Below are positions 26,749 to 35,053 of a DNA stretch of 64,000 nucleotides, one piece after another. Both the position numbers and the translations under genes were made by a program. The stretch's first letter is position 1. Each line of letters begins with the position of its first letter. Under the pieces are notes generated by a model. That model saw nothing but the letters and a program-made list of their open reading frames with translations, did not search any database and was not told where the DNA came from. The stretch is from assembly GCF_015354335.1 (NCBI RefSeq), contig NZ_JADKYR010000004.1, positions 247,532 through 311,531 of the forward strand. Reading direction: 5' to 3'. Origin of the DNA: Methylophilus sp. 13. GTDB taxonomy: Bacteria > Pseudomonadota > Gammaproteobacteria > Burkholderiales > Methylophilaceae.

Positions 26749-27416
26749 GGATTTTTTTGTTCCATGATATAGCCCAGACCGCGTACGTTGGAAATGCAGA
26801 CCTCGCCGTCGCCCAGTTTTTTGCGCAAGCGGTGCACATAGACCTCAATCGCATTCTGGCCGATATCCTGTTCCCAGTTGCACAGGCTTTCAATCAGCGC
26901 CTCTTTGGTCACCAGCTTGCCGCATTTATTGGCCAGGGTTTCCAGTAAGGAAAACTCGCGTGGCGACACACTGAGTTTCTCGCCCTTGAGGTGAACGCTA
27001 TGCTCCTTGGTGTCCAGTTCCAGTGGACCTATCGTAATCTTGGAGGAGTAGTGCGCATTCACGCGCCGGATCTGGGCACGGATTCTGGCAGCCAGCTCGG
27101 GCAGTCTGAATGGTTTGATCAGGTAATCATCCGCGCCCATGTCAAAGGCGTTGACGATATCATCCGGGTTGTCATTCGCTGTTAGCACGATGATAGGGAC
27201 GGATTGTTTGCTGTTGCGCAAGCGCTGAATGACTTCAAAGCCGGTTAAAAACGGCAACCCCAAATCCAGTAACACCAGATCATAGGTTTGTGCTTGTGCC
27301 GCCAGTACACCGTCCTTGCCATTTCTGAACCAGTCAACCGCATAGGTTGCATTGACTAGCGATTGCACGACGGCATCACCGAGTACCACATCATCCTCAA
27401 CCAACAAAATACGCAT
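26745..27416 (-). CDS. OmpR-family response regulator (QseB/TctD-like)
   Basis: 223 residues. The receiver domain has the acidic pocket LVEDD, the phospho-acceptor aspartate in LVLLDLGLP, the threonine in IVLTAND and the lysine in LIKPF. The C-terminal winged helix (about residues 125-220) includes LSPREFSLLETLANKCG and VYVHRLRKKLGD. Such regulators bind tandem half-sites 11 bp apart; two such pairs lie directly upstream. First gene of the pair, translationally coupled to the kinase. Confidence 0.94.
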   Translation of the reverse strand: MRILLVEDDVVLGDAVVQSLVNATYAVDWFRNGKDGVLAAQAQTYDLVLLDLGLPFLTGFEVIQRLRNSKQSVPIIVLTANDNPDDIVNAFDMGADDYLIKPFRLPELAARIRAQIRRVNAHYSSKITIGPLELDTKEHSVHLKGEKLSVSPREFSLLETLANKCGKLVTKEALIESLCNWEQDIGQNAIEVYVHRLRKKLGDGEVCISNVRGLGYIMEQKNP

Positions 27417-27463
27417 TCATCTGAGTCCTGCTTCAAGATTACTGCTAGCTTGCCTCATGCCTA

Positions 27464-27518
27464 CTTACAGCTTGCTTACATCAATTTGGCCACTGAATGA
27501 CTGTAAGTGTTTCGTAAG
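27464..27518. promoter_or_regulatory. Two opposed 11-bp-period boxes in the divergent control region
   Basis: CTTACA at 27464-27469 and again at 27475-27480 (5-base spacer), then in reverse orientation TGTAAG at 27502-27507 and CGTAAG at 27513-27518 (5-base spacer). Direct half-sites with an 11-bp period are the usual target of OmpR-family dimers (PmrA, QseB). One pair points to each divergent transcript, so the adjacent regulator probably controls itself and the operon from 27625. Confidence 0.62.
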
Positions 27519-27624
27519 AATTTGACTGCATGATGACGCCGTAACCAAGATTGACTGGTAGGCGCAACAGGAGAGGCCTGCTGTTCGGACCAGATTGCTG
27601 TTGTCGAAAAATAAGGAGAGGGTG

Positions 27625-28299
27625 ATGTTATTTATTGTGGATTTTGATGGCACCATTTCAAAGTCGGACACGATTGATGCCTTGCTGGAGAAGTTTGCCG
27701 ATGACCGTTGGCAGCAGTATGAGCAGTCGTGGCTGGCGGGCGAGATCGATGCCGTCACCTGCATGAGCAACCAGTTGGCGCTGGTTGAGGCCGATCACAT
27801 TGCCCTCGAAAGTTTTTTCCGCACCATAGAGCTAGACCGTAGCTTTTGCCAGTTTCATAGCTTTGCCCGCCAGTTTGCGCGTGTGGTGATTGCCAGCGAT
27901 GGCCTGGATCATGCGATCAAGGTTTCCATGCAACATTCCGCCTTTCCTGAGCTGCCGGTGTTTGCCAATCGCCTGAACTTTGAACCCAAAGGCATCCGCA
28001 TGACTTTCCCTAACCGTCAGCCTGATTGTGCGGGCGGCAACGGCAATTGCAAATGTGCGATTGCCACGGCCCAGCGCGCCTATCCTGGCGAAAAAGTGGT
28101 GTTGATCGGCGATGGCAAGTCAGACGCCTGTCTGGCCAAACGCGCTGATGTGGTATTTGCCAAAGGCTCACTGGTCAAGCATTGCGAAAAAAACCAGATT
28201 CCTTTTATTCCGTTTTCTACCTTTGACGATGTCGTGGCCGTCTTGCAAGACTGGCCCGAATGTCAGATTTCAACCACCCTTACCCACCAAACAGCCTAG
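27625..28299 (+). CDS. HAD-family phosphatase (MtnX-like)
   Basis: 224-residue HAD subfamily IB phosphatase. The nucleophile motif is VDFDGT (D6, D8), the serine/threonine motif is VVIASDG, and the acidic motif is LIGDGKSDACLAKRADVVFA. A cysteine-rich turn (PDCAGGNGNCKC) is characteristic of MtnX-like proteins. The start at 27625 has AAGGAGAGG upstream; the earlier in-frame start at 27595 does not. It is the first gene of a nine-gene operon whose other members handle amines and acyl groups, so a phosphorylated pathway intermediate is a more likely substrate than a methionine-salvage one. Confidence 0.82.
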   Translation: MLFIVDFDGTISKSDTIDALLEKFADDRWQQYEQSWLAGEIDAVTCMSNQLALVEADHIALESFFRTIELDRSFCQFHSFARQFARVVIASDGLDHAIKVSMQHSAFPELPVFANRLNFEPKGIRMTFPNRQPDCAGGNGNCKCAIATAQRAYPGEKVVLIGDGKSDACLAKRADVVFAKGSLVKHCEKNQIPFIPFSTFDDVVAVLQDWPECQISTTLTHQTA

Positions 28300-28314
28300 T
28301 GAGGCGATTTCATT

Positions 28315-29688
28315 ATGGACCAAAAAATTATAGAAATTCTTGATAAGAACAATCAGTACTGTTCACATGGTGACACGGTGAACTATGCCGATCCCCCGAA
28401 AGTGTTTGAGGGCTGTGATGGCAGCTTTTTGTATGACGAAAAAGGGGTGAAATACCTCGATTGGCAAATGTGGTATTCCGCTGTCAATTTCGGCTACAAA
28501 AATGAGCGCATTGCCAATGTACTGAAGAAGCAGATTGATACCTTGCCTCAACTGGCCAGCCAATACCTGCACAAGGAAAAAGTCGAGCTGGCAGAAATCA
28601 TCTGCCGCTACATGGAAGAAAAGTATGGGGTCAAAGGTCGCGTTCACTTCAACGTCGGCGGGGCACAAGCGGTTGAAGACTCCTTGAAAGTGGTGCGTAA
28701 CCATACCGGTAAAACACATCAGTTTGCATTTATGGGCGGTTACCACGGCCGTACACTGGGCGCCTCTGCGATTACTTCCAGCTACCGTTACCGCCGCCGG
28801 TTTGGCAACTTTGCTGACCGCGCGCACTTTGTGCCGTATCCATACTGCTTCCGTTGTCCGTATGACATGAAAGTGGAAACTTGCGATACCTATTGCCACA
28901 AAGAGTTTGAAAAACTGTTTGAAACCGAATACCAGTCTTTCTGGGATGAAAAATCCAAACAGTGTGAATTTGGCGCGTTTTATATTGAGCCTATGCAGGG
29001 GACCGGCGGCTACATTATTCCGCCTGAAGGATATATGCAAAAGCTGCAAGCTTCACTGAAAAAACGCAATGTGTTGCTGGTGGCCGACGAAATTCAGATG
29101 GGCGTTTACCGTACCGGTAAATTGTGGTCCTGGGAAAACTTTGGCATCGTGCCGGATATTTTTGTGTTTGGTAAGGCGATCACCAACGGCCTGAATCCGC
29201 TGTCCGGCATCTGGGCGCGTGAAGAATTGATCTCGCCTGAAAAATTCCCACCAGGCTCAACCCACTCTACTTTTGCCTCGAATCCGCTCGGCACTGCCGT
29301 GGCGCTCGAAGTGTTGAAGATGACGCAAGAGTCTGATTTTGAGCCGCATGTGCGTCAACGTGGTGCGCATTTCCTCAAACGTTTGCATGAGCTGAAGTCG
29401 CGCTGGAAATGCGTGGGCGATGTCAGCGGTCTGGGCCTGGCGCTCAGAATCGAGTTGTGCGAGAGCGACGGTTTCACCGCGAGTCGTGCCCTGGCTGACC
29501 GCATGTTTAACGAAGGCCTGAAAGGCGATTTGCTGATCGGTGACAAGCAGTATGGCTTGGTGCTGGATATCGGTGGCTACGAGAAAAACGTGATTACGCT
29601 GGCGCCTTCGCTGATGATTACCGAGGAAGAAATCGACCTGGGTATCCAGCTGTTTGAAATGCTGCTCAAGCGTTGCGGAGCAGAGTAA
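28315..29688 (+). CDS. Class III pyridoxal-phosphate aminotransferase
   Basis: 457-residue fold-type I enzyme of the ornithine/4-aminobutyrate/diamine aminotransferase class. The PLP lysine is K287 (VFGKAITNGLNPLSG) and the preceding acidic motif is VADEIQMGVYRTGKLW. The glycine-rich PLP-phosphate site reads NVGGAQAVEDSLK. A cysteine cluster (CFRCPYDM, then CDTYC) near residue 180-200 is unusual and might bind a metal. The substrate is not evident; by context it may make or use a diamine or amino-sugar. Second gene, 15 bases after the HAD gene. Confidence 0.86.
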   Translation: MDQKIIEILDKNNQYCSHGDTVNYADPPKVFEGCDGSFLYDEKGVKYLDWQMWYSAVNFGYKNERIANVLKKQIDTLPQLASQYLHKEKVELAEIICRYMEEKYGVKGRVHFNVGGAQAVEDSLKVVRNHTGKTHQFAFMGGYHGRTLGASAITSSYRYRRRFGNFADRAHFVPYPYCFRCPYDMKVETCDTYCHKEFEKLFETEYQSFWDEKSKQCEFGAFYIEPMQGTGGYIIPPEGYMQKLQASLKKRNVLLVADEIQMGVYRTGKLWSWENFGIVPDIFVFGKAITNGLNPLSGIWAREELISPEKFPPGSTHSTFASNPLGTAVALEVLKMTQESDFEPHVRQRGAHFLKRLHELKSRWKCVGDVSGLGLALRIELCESDGFTASRALADRMFNEGLKGDLLIGDKQYGLVLDIGGYEKNVITLAPSLMITEEEIDLGIQLFEMLLKRCGAE

Positions 29689-29698
29689 CTTGCTTGAG

Positions 29699-30571
29699 AT
29701 GGAAGTGGTCGCTTACGATTTTGATGGCAGCATTCAGGCGCAGCTGGCCATGCTGAACGCGCAAGGGGTGCAGCCGGTGCTGCATGCCATGCGCCAGCAT
29801 GAAACGGCGACGCGCCTCTGGGCGTCGGCCAAGGCGTTTGCCGCCATGGCCAGCCAGTTGCGGCCGCGCACAAGCCTGCCGCAATTTTCGCTGATCGGTT
29901 CCGGCGACTACCACCATATCTCACTGGCCTTGATTGCGCGTTTTGAAACGCCGTTGACGGTGGTGCTGTTTGACAATCATCCTGACTGGATGCAGCCACC
30001 GCATCAGTATCATTGTGGCACCTGGGTCTATCAACTGGCCCGTTTGCCACAGGTCAAGCGCGTGATCATCGTCGGCCTCGAAAGTGGCGATATTGATCAT
30101 GATCAGTTTAAAAAAGGCGATGTAGAAAGCTTTTTGCAGCAAAAAATCATTTTGTTGCCTTATCGCAAGGTGCAGGTGAATGCGCCGCAGCCCCTGTTTT
30201 TGCACAGCAAGCTGGCGCAAGACCTGACGACAGGGATTCAAGAGGTGCTGTCGTACATAGACACTGAGCAGGTCTATATCAGCATTGATAAAGACTGCCT
30301 GCAAGCGGCAGACGCCAAGACCAACTGGGAGCAGGGGAGTCTGCCTCTGGCCACCGTCACCGCCGTCATTCAGTCGCTCAGCCAGCATAAACAGCTCATA
30401 GGTGCGGATACGGTGGGCGACTTTTCGCCGGTGCGGTTCCGTTCACCACTCAAATGGATCGCCTCTTATTTAGACCGCAAAGTGCATCCGCGTGAGGCTG
30501 TGCAGGTTGCCGCCCAGGTCAATGCCGCTGCCAACCTGCGCTTGTTGCATGCCCTGAAGGGGGGCGCATGA
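29699..30571 (+). CDS. Arginase/agmatinase-fold protein
   Basis: 290 residues in the ureohydrolase fold. Metal-site motifs are present in altered form: GSGDYHH, DNHPDW (classic DAHxD), ISIDKDCL (classic SxDxDxxDP) and GADTVGDFSP. The changes leave several acidic and histidine ligands, so hydrolysis of a guanidine- or amidine-like bond is possible but may differ from arginine. ATG 29699 lacks a good ribosome site; a TTG at 29690 with GGAG 9 bases upstream is an equal alternative. It ends with a 4-base overlap with the next gene. Confidence 0.74.
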   Translation: MEVVAYDFDGSIQAQLAMLNAQGVQPVLHAMRQHETATRLWASAKAFAAMASQLRPRTSLPQFSLIGSGDYHHISLALIARFETPLTVVLFDNHPDWMQPPHQYHCGTWVYQLARLPQVKRVIIVGLESGDIDHDQFKKGDVESFLQQKIILLPYRKVQVNAPQPLFLHSKLAQDLTTGIQEVLSYIDTEQVYISIDKDCLQAADAKTNWEQGSLPLATVTAVIQSLSQHKQLIGADTVGDFSPVRFRSPLKWIASYLDRKVHPREAVQVAAQVNAAANLRLLHALKGGA

Positions 30572-30936
30572 TGATACATACCGGCGCATTATTTGTTGCA
30601 GCCGTCCTGCTGGATACGCTGGGCACCACCTTGTTTAAGCTGGGTGCCATGCAACCGGCGACCACGGTAGAAACTTCGCCGATGGCGCTGTTGCGGTCTT
30701 GCCTGACCCGCTGGCATGTGCCGGCCGGCTTGCTGGTCTACGTGGTGGAATACGTGATCTGGATTACCTATTTATCCGCTTCTTCGCTGAGCCAGGCTTT
30801 TCCGATGTATAGCATCACTATTGTATTGATCATGCTGGTGTCACGACTGGCGTTAAATGAACAGATTGGCATGAAGCGCTGGCTGGGGGCCTTGCTCATT
30901 GTGGCCGGCGTTGGGTTGTTAGGGAGCAACACATGA
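30568..30936 (+). CDS. Small EamA/SMR-type transporter, copy 1
   Basis: 122-residue protein with four membrane helices, as in small multidrug resistance and ArnE/ArnF flippase proteins. Helix 1 contains LLDTLGTTLFKLGA with an acidic residue in the membrane, and the last helix ends GALLIVAGVGLLG. It overlaps its neighbours by 4 bases on both sides, so translation is coupled. A second protein of the same size class closes the operon (34425). ArnE and ArnF work as a pair to flip a lipid-linked aminosugar; a similar pair for the product of this operon is inferred. Confidence 0.8.
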   Translation: MMIHTGALFVAAVLLDTLGTTLFKLGAMQPATTVETSPMALLRSCLTRWHVPAGLLVYVVEYVIWITYLSASSLSQAFPMYSITIVLIMLVSRLALNEQIGMKRWLGALLIVAGVGLLGSNT

Positions 30937-31772
30937 ACACATTGCAACAACTGATAGGCGAAAACGGCTTCTGGCTGCAACAGTCAGAACACGCCGTATT
31001 ACTGGTCCACGGTTTGACCGGCACGCCTGCAGAAATGAAACATTACGGCAAGCAAATCGCCCGCAAAGGCCTGTCTGTGGTGTGCCCGGTGCTGGCCGGG
31101 CATTGTGCCTCGGTGCAGGAGCTGAGCCGCACCCGCTGGCAAGCGTGGTTTACCTCGATTGAAACCGTCTTTCTCGAGATGCGCAAACATTATAAAAGTG
31201 TGTTTGTTTCAGGCCTGTCTATGGGCGCCCTGATTGCCTTGCTGGTGGCTGCCAAACACGGCAAAGAAGTGGCTGGCGTGGTGCTGTTGTCGGCGACCTT
31301 TGTCTATGACGGCTGGAATATCCCCCTGTTCAAGCAACGCTTTTTGTTGCCCTTGGTGCTGTATTCGCCCTTGCGCTATGTCATGCAGTGGGAAGAAACC
31401 GCGCCTTATGGCATCAAGTGCGAACGTACGCGCGCCATGGTGGCAGCCGTGCTTGAAAACAAAGATGCCCGTACCTCGGAAAAAATCGGCTATTTCAAGA
31501 CCCCGGCCACGGTCATCTACCAGAGTGTCAAATTGATCCGCGCAGCGCGCAAGCAGTTGCCACAAGTCACTTGCCCGGTATTGATTGTGCATTCGACCGA
31601 GGATGATATGGCCAGCCTTAAAAATGCCTATCTGGTAGAAAAAGAAATTGCCAGCAAGCATGTGGAAACCTTTTATATCGGCGATACCTACCACGTGGTG
31701 ACACTGGACAAGCGCAAGGATGATATCGCCAGACGCAGTGCAGAATTTTGTTTGTCCGTGATTAACGCCTGA
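30933..31772 (+). CDS. Alpha/beta hydrolase (carboxylesterase/lysophospholipase-like)
   Basis: 279-residue serine hydrolase. The oxyanion region is LLVHGLTGTPAEM, the nucleophile elbow is SGLSMG (S96), the acid is probably in VHSTEDDMAS and the histidine in DTYHVVTLDK. Such enzymes cleave short acyl esters or thioesters. Placed just before an acyl carrier protein gene, it may act as an acyl-ACP or acyl-lipid thioesterase/editing enzyme of the pathway; this is inference. Overlaps the preceding gene by 4 bases. Confidence 0.84.
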   Translation: MNTLQQLIGENGFWLQQSEHAVLLVHGLTGTPAEMKHYGKQIARKGLSVVCPVLAGHCASVQELSRTRWQAWFTSIETVFLEMRKHYKSVFVSGLSMGALIALLVAAKHGKEVAGVVLLSATFVYDGWNIPLFKQRFLLPLVLYSPLRYVMQWEETAPYGIKCERTRAMVAAVLENKDARTSEKIGYFKTPATVIYQSVKLIRAARKQLPQVTCPVLIVHSTEDDMASLKNAYLVEKEIASKHVETFYIGDTYHVVTLDKRKDDIARRSAEFCLSVINA

Positions 31773-31803
31773 TCACTAGAAGTGAGATAAGTAAGGAGTG
31801 CTT

Positions 31804-32058
31804 ATGCAGAATACACAGAATACATTTGAAGTCGTCAGCGGCCTGATCGCCAGCAAGCTGGAGATAGACCAGAAGACGATTACACCGCAAAGCAAGCTGG
31901 TCGACCTTGGCCTGGACTCGCTGGATATTTTTGACATTATCTTCCAGGCTGAAGATCAGTATGGCATCAAGGTGCCTAACCCTTCAGAAGAGATTGCCAC
32001 CGTAGAAGATGTGGTGTGCATGCTGGACGACTTGCTCAAGACCGAGGCCAGCGCATAA
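31804..32058 (+). CDS. Acyl carrier protein (pathway-specific)
   Basis: 84-residue acidic four-helix carrier. The phosphopantetheine site is LGLDSLDIFD with S39. The start at 31804 has AAGGAG five bases upstream; the GTG at 31798 lies inside that ribosome site. It is distinct from the usual fatty-acid AcpP sequence (LDSLDIFDIIFQAEDQYGIKV instead of DSLDTVELVMALEEEF). The stop overlaps the start of the ketosynthase (TAATG), so both are made in step. It probably holds the acyl chain that the ketosynthase and GNAT use. Confidence 0.92.
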   Translation: MQNTQNTFEVVSGLIASKLEIDQKTITPQSKLVDLGLDSLDIFDIIFQAEDQYGIKVPNPSEEIATVEDVVCMLDDLLKTEASA

Positions 32059-33296
32059 TGAGCATGCCGCGCCGGGTGGTGATCACGGGGGCGGGCATCG
32101 TTTCGCCGCTAGGCAACGATGTGACGACCTTTCAACAAAACCTGTTGAATGGGGTGTCAGGCATTGGTGCGCTCAAGGCCGAGTTTGCCGAGCAACTCGA
32201 AACGCGGATTGCTGCCCAGTGCCAGTTTGAGCCAGAGCAGCATTTCAGCCGCCAGGAGCTAGCCTTGCTCGACCGCGTCAGCCAGTTTGCTTTGCACAGT
32301 GCCGAGCAAGCCTTGCAGCAGTCTGGTATCGATTTGGCTGCCTTCAGTCCAGACGCGCTTGGTTGCTTTATCGGCACCGGCATGGGCGGCGCCGCCGCCA
32401 CAGAAGAAGGCTATGCGCGCTTGTTCAAGCAGGGCCTGAACCGGCTCAAACCGTTTACAGTACTCATGGCGATGAACAGTGCGGCTGCTTCGCAAATTGC
32501 GACCAAATACCAGTTCGCAGGCCCGAATCAAACCATTTCCACCGCATGTTCTTCTGCCGCGATTGCCATAGGCGAAGCCGCCAAACAGATTGCCTTCGGC
32601 CGCTGTGAAGCGGCGCTGGCCGGCGGCAGTGAAGCCTTGCTCACCTTTGGCACCATCAAGGCCTGGGAGGCATTGCGTACCCTCGCCAAAGAAGACCCGC
32701 AAGCCGCTGCAGCCTCCTGCAAACCGTTTTCTGCCGATAGAACGGGCCTGGTACTCGGTGAAGGTGCGGCTGTGTTCGTGCTCGAAACCTACGAGCATGC
32801 CAGTGCGCGCGGCGCGCATATTCTGGCGGAAATCGTCGGTTTTGGCACGTCAAATGACTTTAGCCATATGACCCAGCCTTCGGTCGAAGGTCAGGCCCTG
32901 GCCATGCAAAAAGCCTTGCAAGATGCCGGCCTCAACCCTGAGCAGATCAGCTATATCAATGCTCACGGCACCGGCACCCAGCTCAACGATGTAACCGAGA
33001 CCCGTGCGATCAAGCAAGTGTTTGGTGAGGCGGCGGCGCAGATTCCGGTCAGTTCCACCAAATCCATGCATGGTCACTTGATGGGCGCTGCGGCCGCGGT
33101 CGAGTTGGTCGCCTGCATTGTCGCCTTGCAGCAAAACACCTTGCCGCCCACCATGCATTTGCACACCCCGGACCCGGAATGTGATTTGAATTACGTGGCC
33201 AACCAGGCGCAACCCGTTCAGCATCTCGAGTATGTCATGAGTAACTCATTTGCCTTTGGTGGCACCAGCGGTGTCCTTATTTTGAGAAAGATCTAA
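32058..33296 (+). CDS. Beta-ketoacyl-ACP synthase II-type enzyme
   Basis: 412-residue condensing enzyme of the FabF class. The catalytic cysteine is C164 (STACSSA), with histidines in INAHGTGT and STKSMHGHLMGA (most FabF have SMTGH at this point). The full thiolase fold is covered, ending SFAFGGTSGVLIL. It would extend the chain on the adjacent ACP. With no ketoreductase or dehydratase in the operon, later steps either use the housekeeping enzymes or a 3-keto product is kept. The start at 32058 overlaps the ACP stop. Confidence 0.9.
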   Translation: MSMPRRVVITGAGIVSPLGNDVTTFQQNLLNGVSGIGALKAEFAEQLETRIAAQCQFEPEQHFSRQELALLDRVSQFALHSAEQALQQSGIDLAAFSPDALGCFIGTGMGGAAATEEGYARLFKQGLNRLKPFTVLMAMNSAAASQIATKYQFAGPNQTISTACSSAAIAIGEAAKQIAFGRCEAALAGGSEALLTFGTIKAWEALRTLAKEDPQAAAASCKPFSADRTGLVLGEGAAVFVLETYEHASARGAHILAEIVGFGTSNDFSHMTQPSVEGQALAMQKALQDAGLNPEQISYINAHGTGTQLNDVTETRAIKQVFGEAAAQIPVSSTKSMHGHLMGAAAAVELVACIVALQQNTLPPTMHLHTPDPECDLNYVANQAQPVQHLEYVMSNSFAFGGTSGVLILRKI

Positions 33297-33298
33297 TC

Positions 33299-34450
33299 AT
33301 GCAAACTGCCTTATATATGGATTCCAACCTCAGTGCCGAAACGCCTGTGTTTGATGTGGAAGTGGGCTACAGTGCCGCCAAGTTTCCCGAGGAAACCTGG
33401 AAAACACTGTTAAAGGATGATCTCGAAGGCTACCGCTTGCATCTGGCGTTTGACTCCGCCAATGTGCAGGGCTTTAAAACCGGTTACCTGGCGGTCAAGA
33501 AAAATCAGGTCATTGTTTGCCTGGCGCCGTTTTTTATCACCGATTACAACCTGGATACCACGGTGCAAGGGCGCCTGAAACCCTTGCTGCAAAAAGTCCG
33601 CGAGCGTATTCCTTTCCTCATGCGGGTCAAATTACTTTGCGTCGGTTCGCCGATCACCGATGCCTGCAAAATGACCTTGCATCCTGACTATCCGTTTGAT
33701 CCGGCCATGATGCAGGCCCTCAATGCGCAGTTGCAAAAAATTGCCGCCAAAGCTGGCGCCTCGGTGATTGCCTTTAAAGATGTGCTGGCACGTGACCTGC
33801 AAAAAGTGGGTGCCCCGCTCAATGCGTTGGGCTACAGCACGCTCAGAAACATGCCGGTCGCCGTCAATCAGATCGCATTTGACTCGATGGAGGCCTACTT
33901 CGCCAGCCTGAGTTATGCCACGCGCAAAGACCTGCGCAGAAAGCTCAAAAAACGCTCGCAAATTGAAATCCGCGAAGTGCAGGGCATGCCGTCCAATCTG
34001 GACGAAATCTACCAGCTGTATCTCGAAACCTATGAGCGCAGCGAATTGAAGTTTGAAAAACTGACCAGCAGCTTTTTTGAGTTTGTGGCGGGCCTGATGC
34101 CAGAAAATACCCGCTTTGTGCTGTATTACCTCGAAGGCAAACTGATTGCGTTTAACATGCTGCTGCACAACGGCCATACCCTGATGGATAAATACATTGG
34201 CATGCACCAGCCTGTCGCGGCGGAGCACAACATTTACTTCTTAAGCTGGATCTATAACATCGAGATGTGCCTGCGCGATGGCATCACGCAGTTTCAAAGC
34301 GGGCAGGCCTCCTACGAGGTGAAGAAAAGACTGGGTGCCGAGCTTGAAGACACCTATTTGCTTTTTAAACATACCAACCGCTTCCTGAATCAACCGCTGG
34401 CTTGTCTGGCCAAATTGCTTGCTTATGAAAACTTTGACCAGAACATCTAA
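33299..34450 (+). CDS. BioF2/FemAB-like GNAT acyltransferase
   Basis: 383 residues. The C-terminal half (about 190-345) matches the BioF2-like GNAT fold of PF13480: SYATRKDLRRKLKK, a tyrosine/glutamate helix (IYQLYLETYERSELKFEKL), then GKLIAFNMLLHNGHTLMDKYIGM. This group transfers acyl or aminoacyl groups to amines. Following an ACP and ketosynthase, the simplest reading is transfer of the ACP-bound acyl chain to the amine produced by the aminotransferase. The N-terminal half (about 1-180) is not recognised. It overlaps the last gene by 26 bases. Confidence 0.78.
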   Translation: MQTALYMDSNLSAETPVFDVEVGYSAAKFPEETWKTLLKDDLEGYRLHLAFDSANVQGFKTGYLAVKKNQVIVCLAPFFITDYNLDTTVQGRLKPLLQKVRERIPFLMRVKLLCVGSPITDACKMTLHPDYPFDPAMMQALNAQLQKIAAKAGASVIAFKDVLARDLQKVGAPLNALGYSTLRNMPVAVNQIAFDSMEAYFASLSYATRKDLRRKLKKRSQIEIREVQGMPSNLDEIYQLYLETYERSELKFEKLTSSFFEFVAGLMPENTRFVLYYLEGKLIAFNMLLHNGHTLMDKYIGMHQPVAAEHNIYFLSWIYNIEMCLRDGITQFQSGQASYEVKKRLGAELEDTYLLFKHTNRFLNQPLACLAKLLAYENFDQNI

Positions 34451-34820
34451 CGCCAGTGTCGTCTGGTTATTTTCACTGCTGATTTTCTGCGATACGTTTA
34501 GTCAGGTGTTATTCAAGATGGCCTCGCTGGAGGTTGGCGCGGCCTCATTGGAAAGCTGGCAGAGTTTTTTTGCCTTTGCCGGCTCACTGTTGCTGCAGCC
34601 TGCGCTGGTGGGAGGGGTGATGCTGCTACTGGTGGCGTTTTGTTGCTGGATGCTGCTGATGTCTCGCACCGACCTCTCCAAGGCACATTTGATCTCTGGC
34701 ATTGCCTATGCCACCGTGCCACTGGTCTCGGTTTATTTGTTTGCCGAGCATCTAAGCCCGGCACAAATCATGGGCATTGGCCTGATCACCCTGGGGGCGA
34801 CGATTTCCAGTCTCAGCTAG
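34425..34820 (+). CDS. Small EamA/SMR-type transporter, copy 2
   Basis: 131-residue protein with four membrane helices, the same class as the gene at 30568 but only distantly similar. Helix 1 has LIFCDTFSQVLFKMA, with an acidic residue at the equivalent place, and the end reads MGIGLITLGATISS. The ATG at 34425 lies in the 3' end of the GNAT gene; no strong ribosome site is seen, so coupling is likely. A heteromeric flippase with copy 1 is inferred. Last gene of the operon. An imperfect inverted repeat (TGTCACACC with GGGTGACA, about 34871-34896) before an AT-rich run may end transcription. Confidence 0.78.
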   Translation: MKTLTRTSNASVVWLFSLLIFCDTFSQVLFKMASLEVGAASLESWQSFFAFAGSLLLQPALVGGVMLLLVAFCCWMLLMSRTDLSKAHLISGIAYATVPLVSVYLFAEHLSPAQIMGIGLITLGATISSLS

Positions 34821-35053
34821 CAGCGGGCGATTAGCGCAATGCCAGCCTCCATTCACGCGTCCAGCATGCGATGTCACACCTGAATGTGCGGGTGACAGGG
34901 TTTAAAAATAAAAGTGTCACATCTCCCCACTACAGTGTTGACGGTTTTCCGTTAAAACATCTAACTTTTTGGCCGTTTTAGATAATATTTTTATGTTTTA
35001 GATTAATTTTTGTTTGTATAATTTATTAATATAAATTTGTTTTTGTGATAAAT

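Noticed and set aside
34871..34896. Terminator after the acyl operon
   Set aside because: The inverted repeat TGTCACACC/GGGTGACA is imperfect and has no direct T-run, so it is mentioned only as possible.
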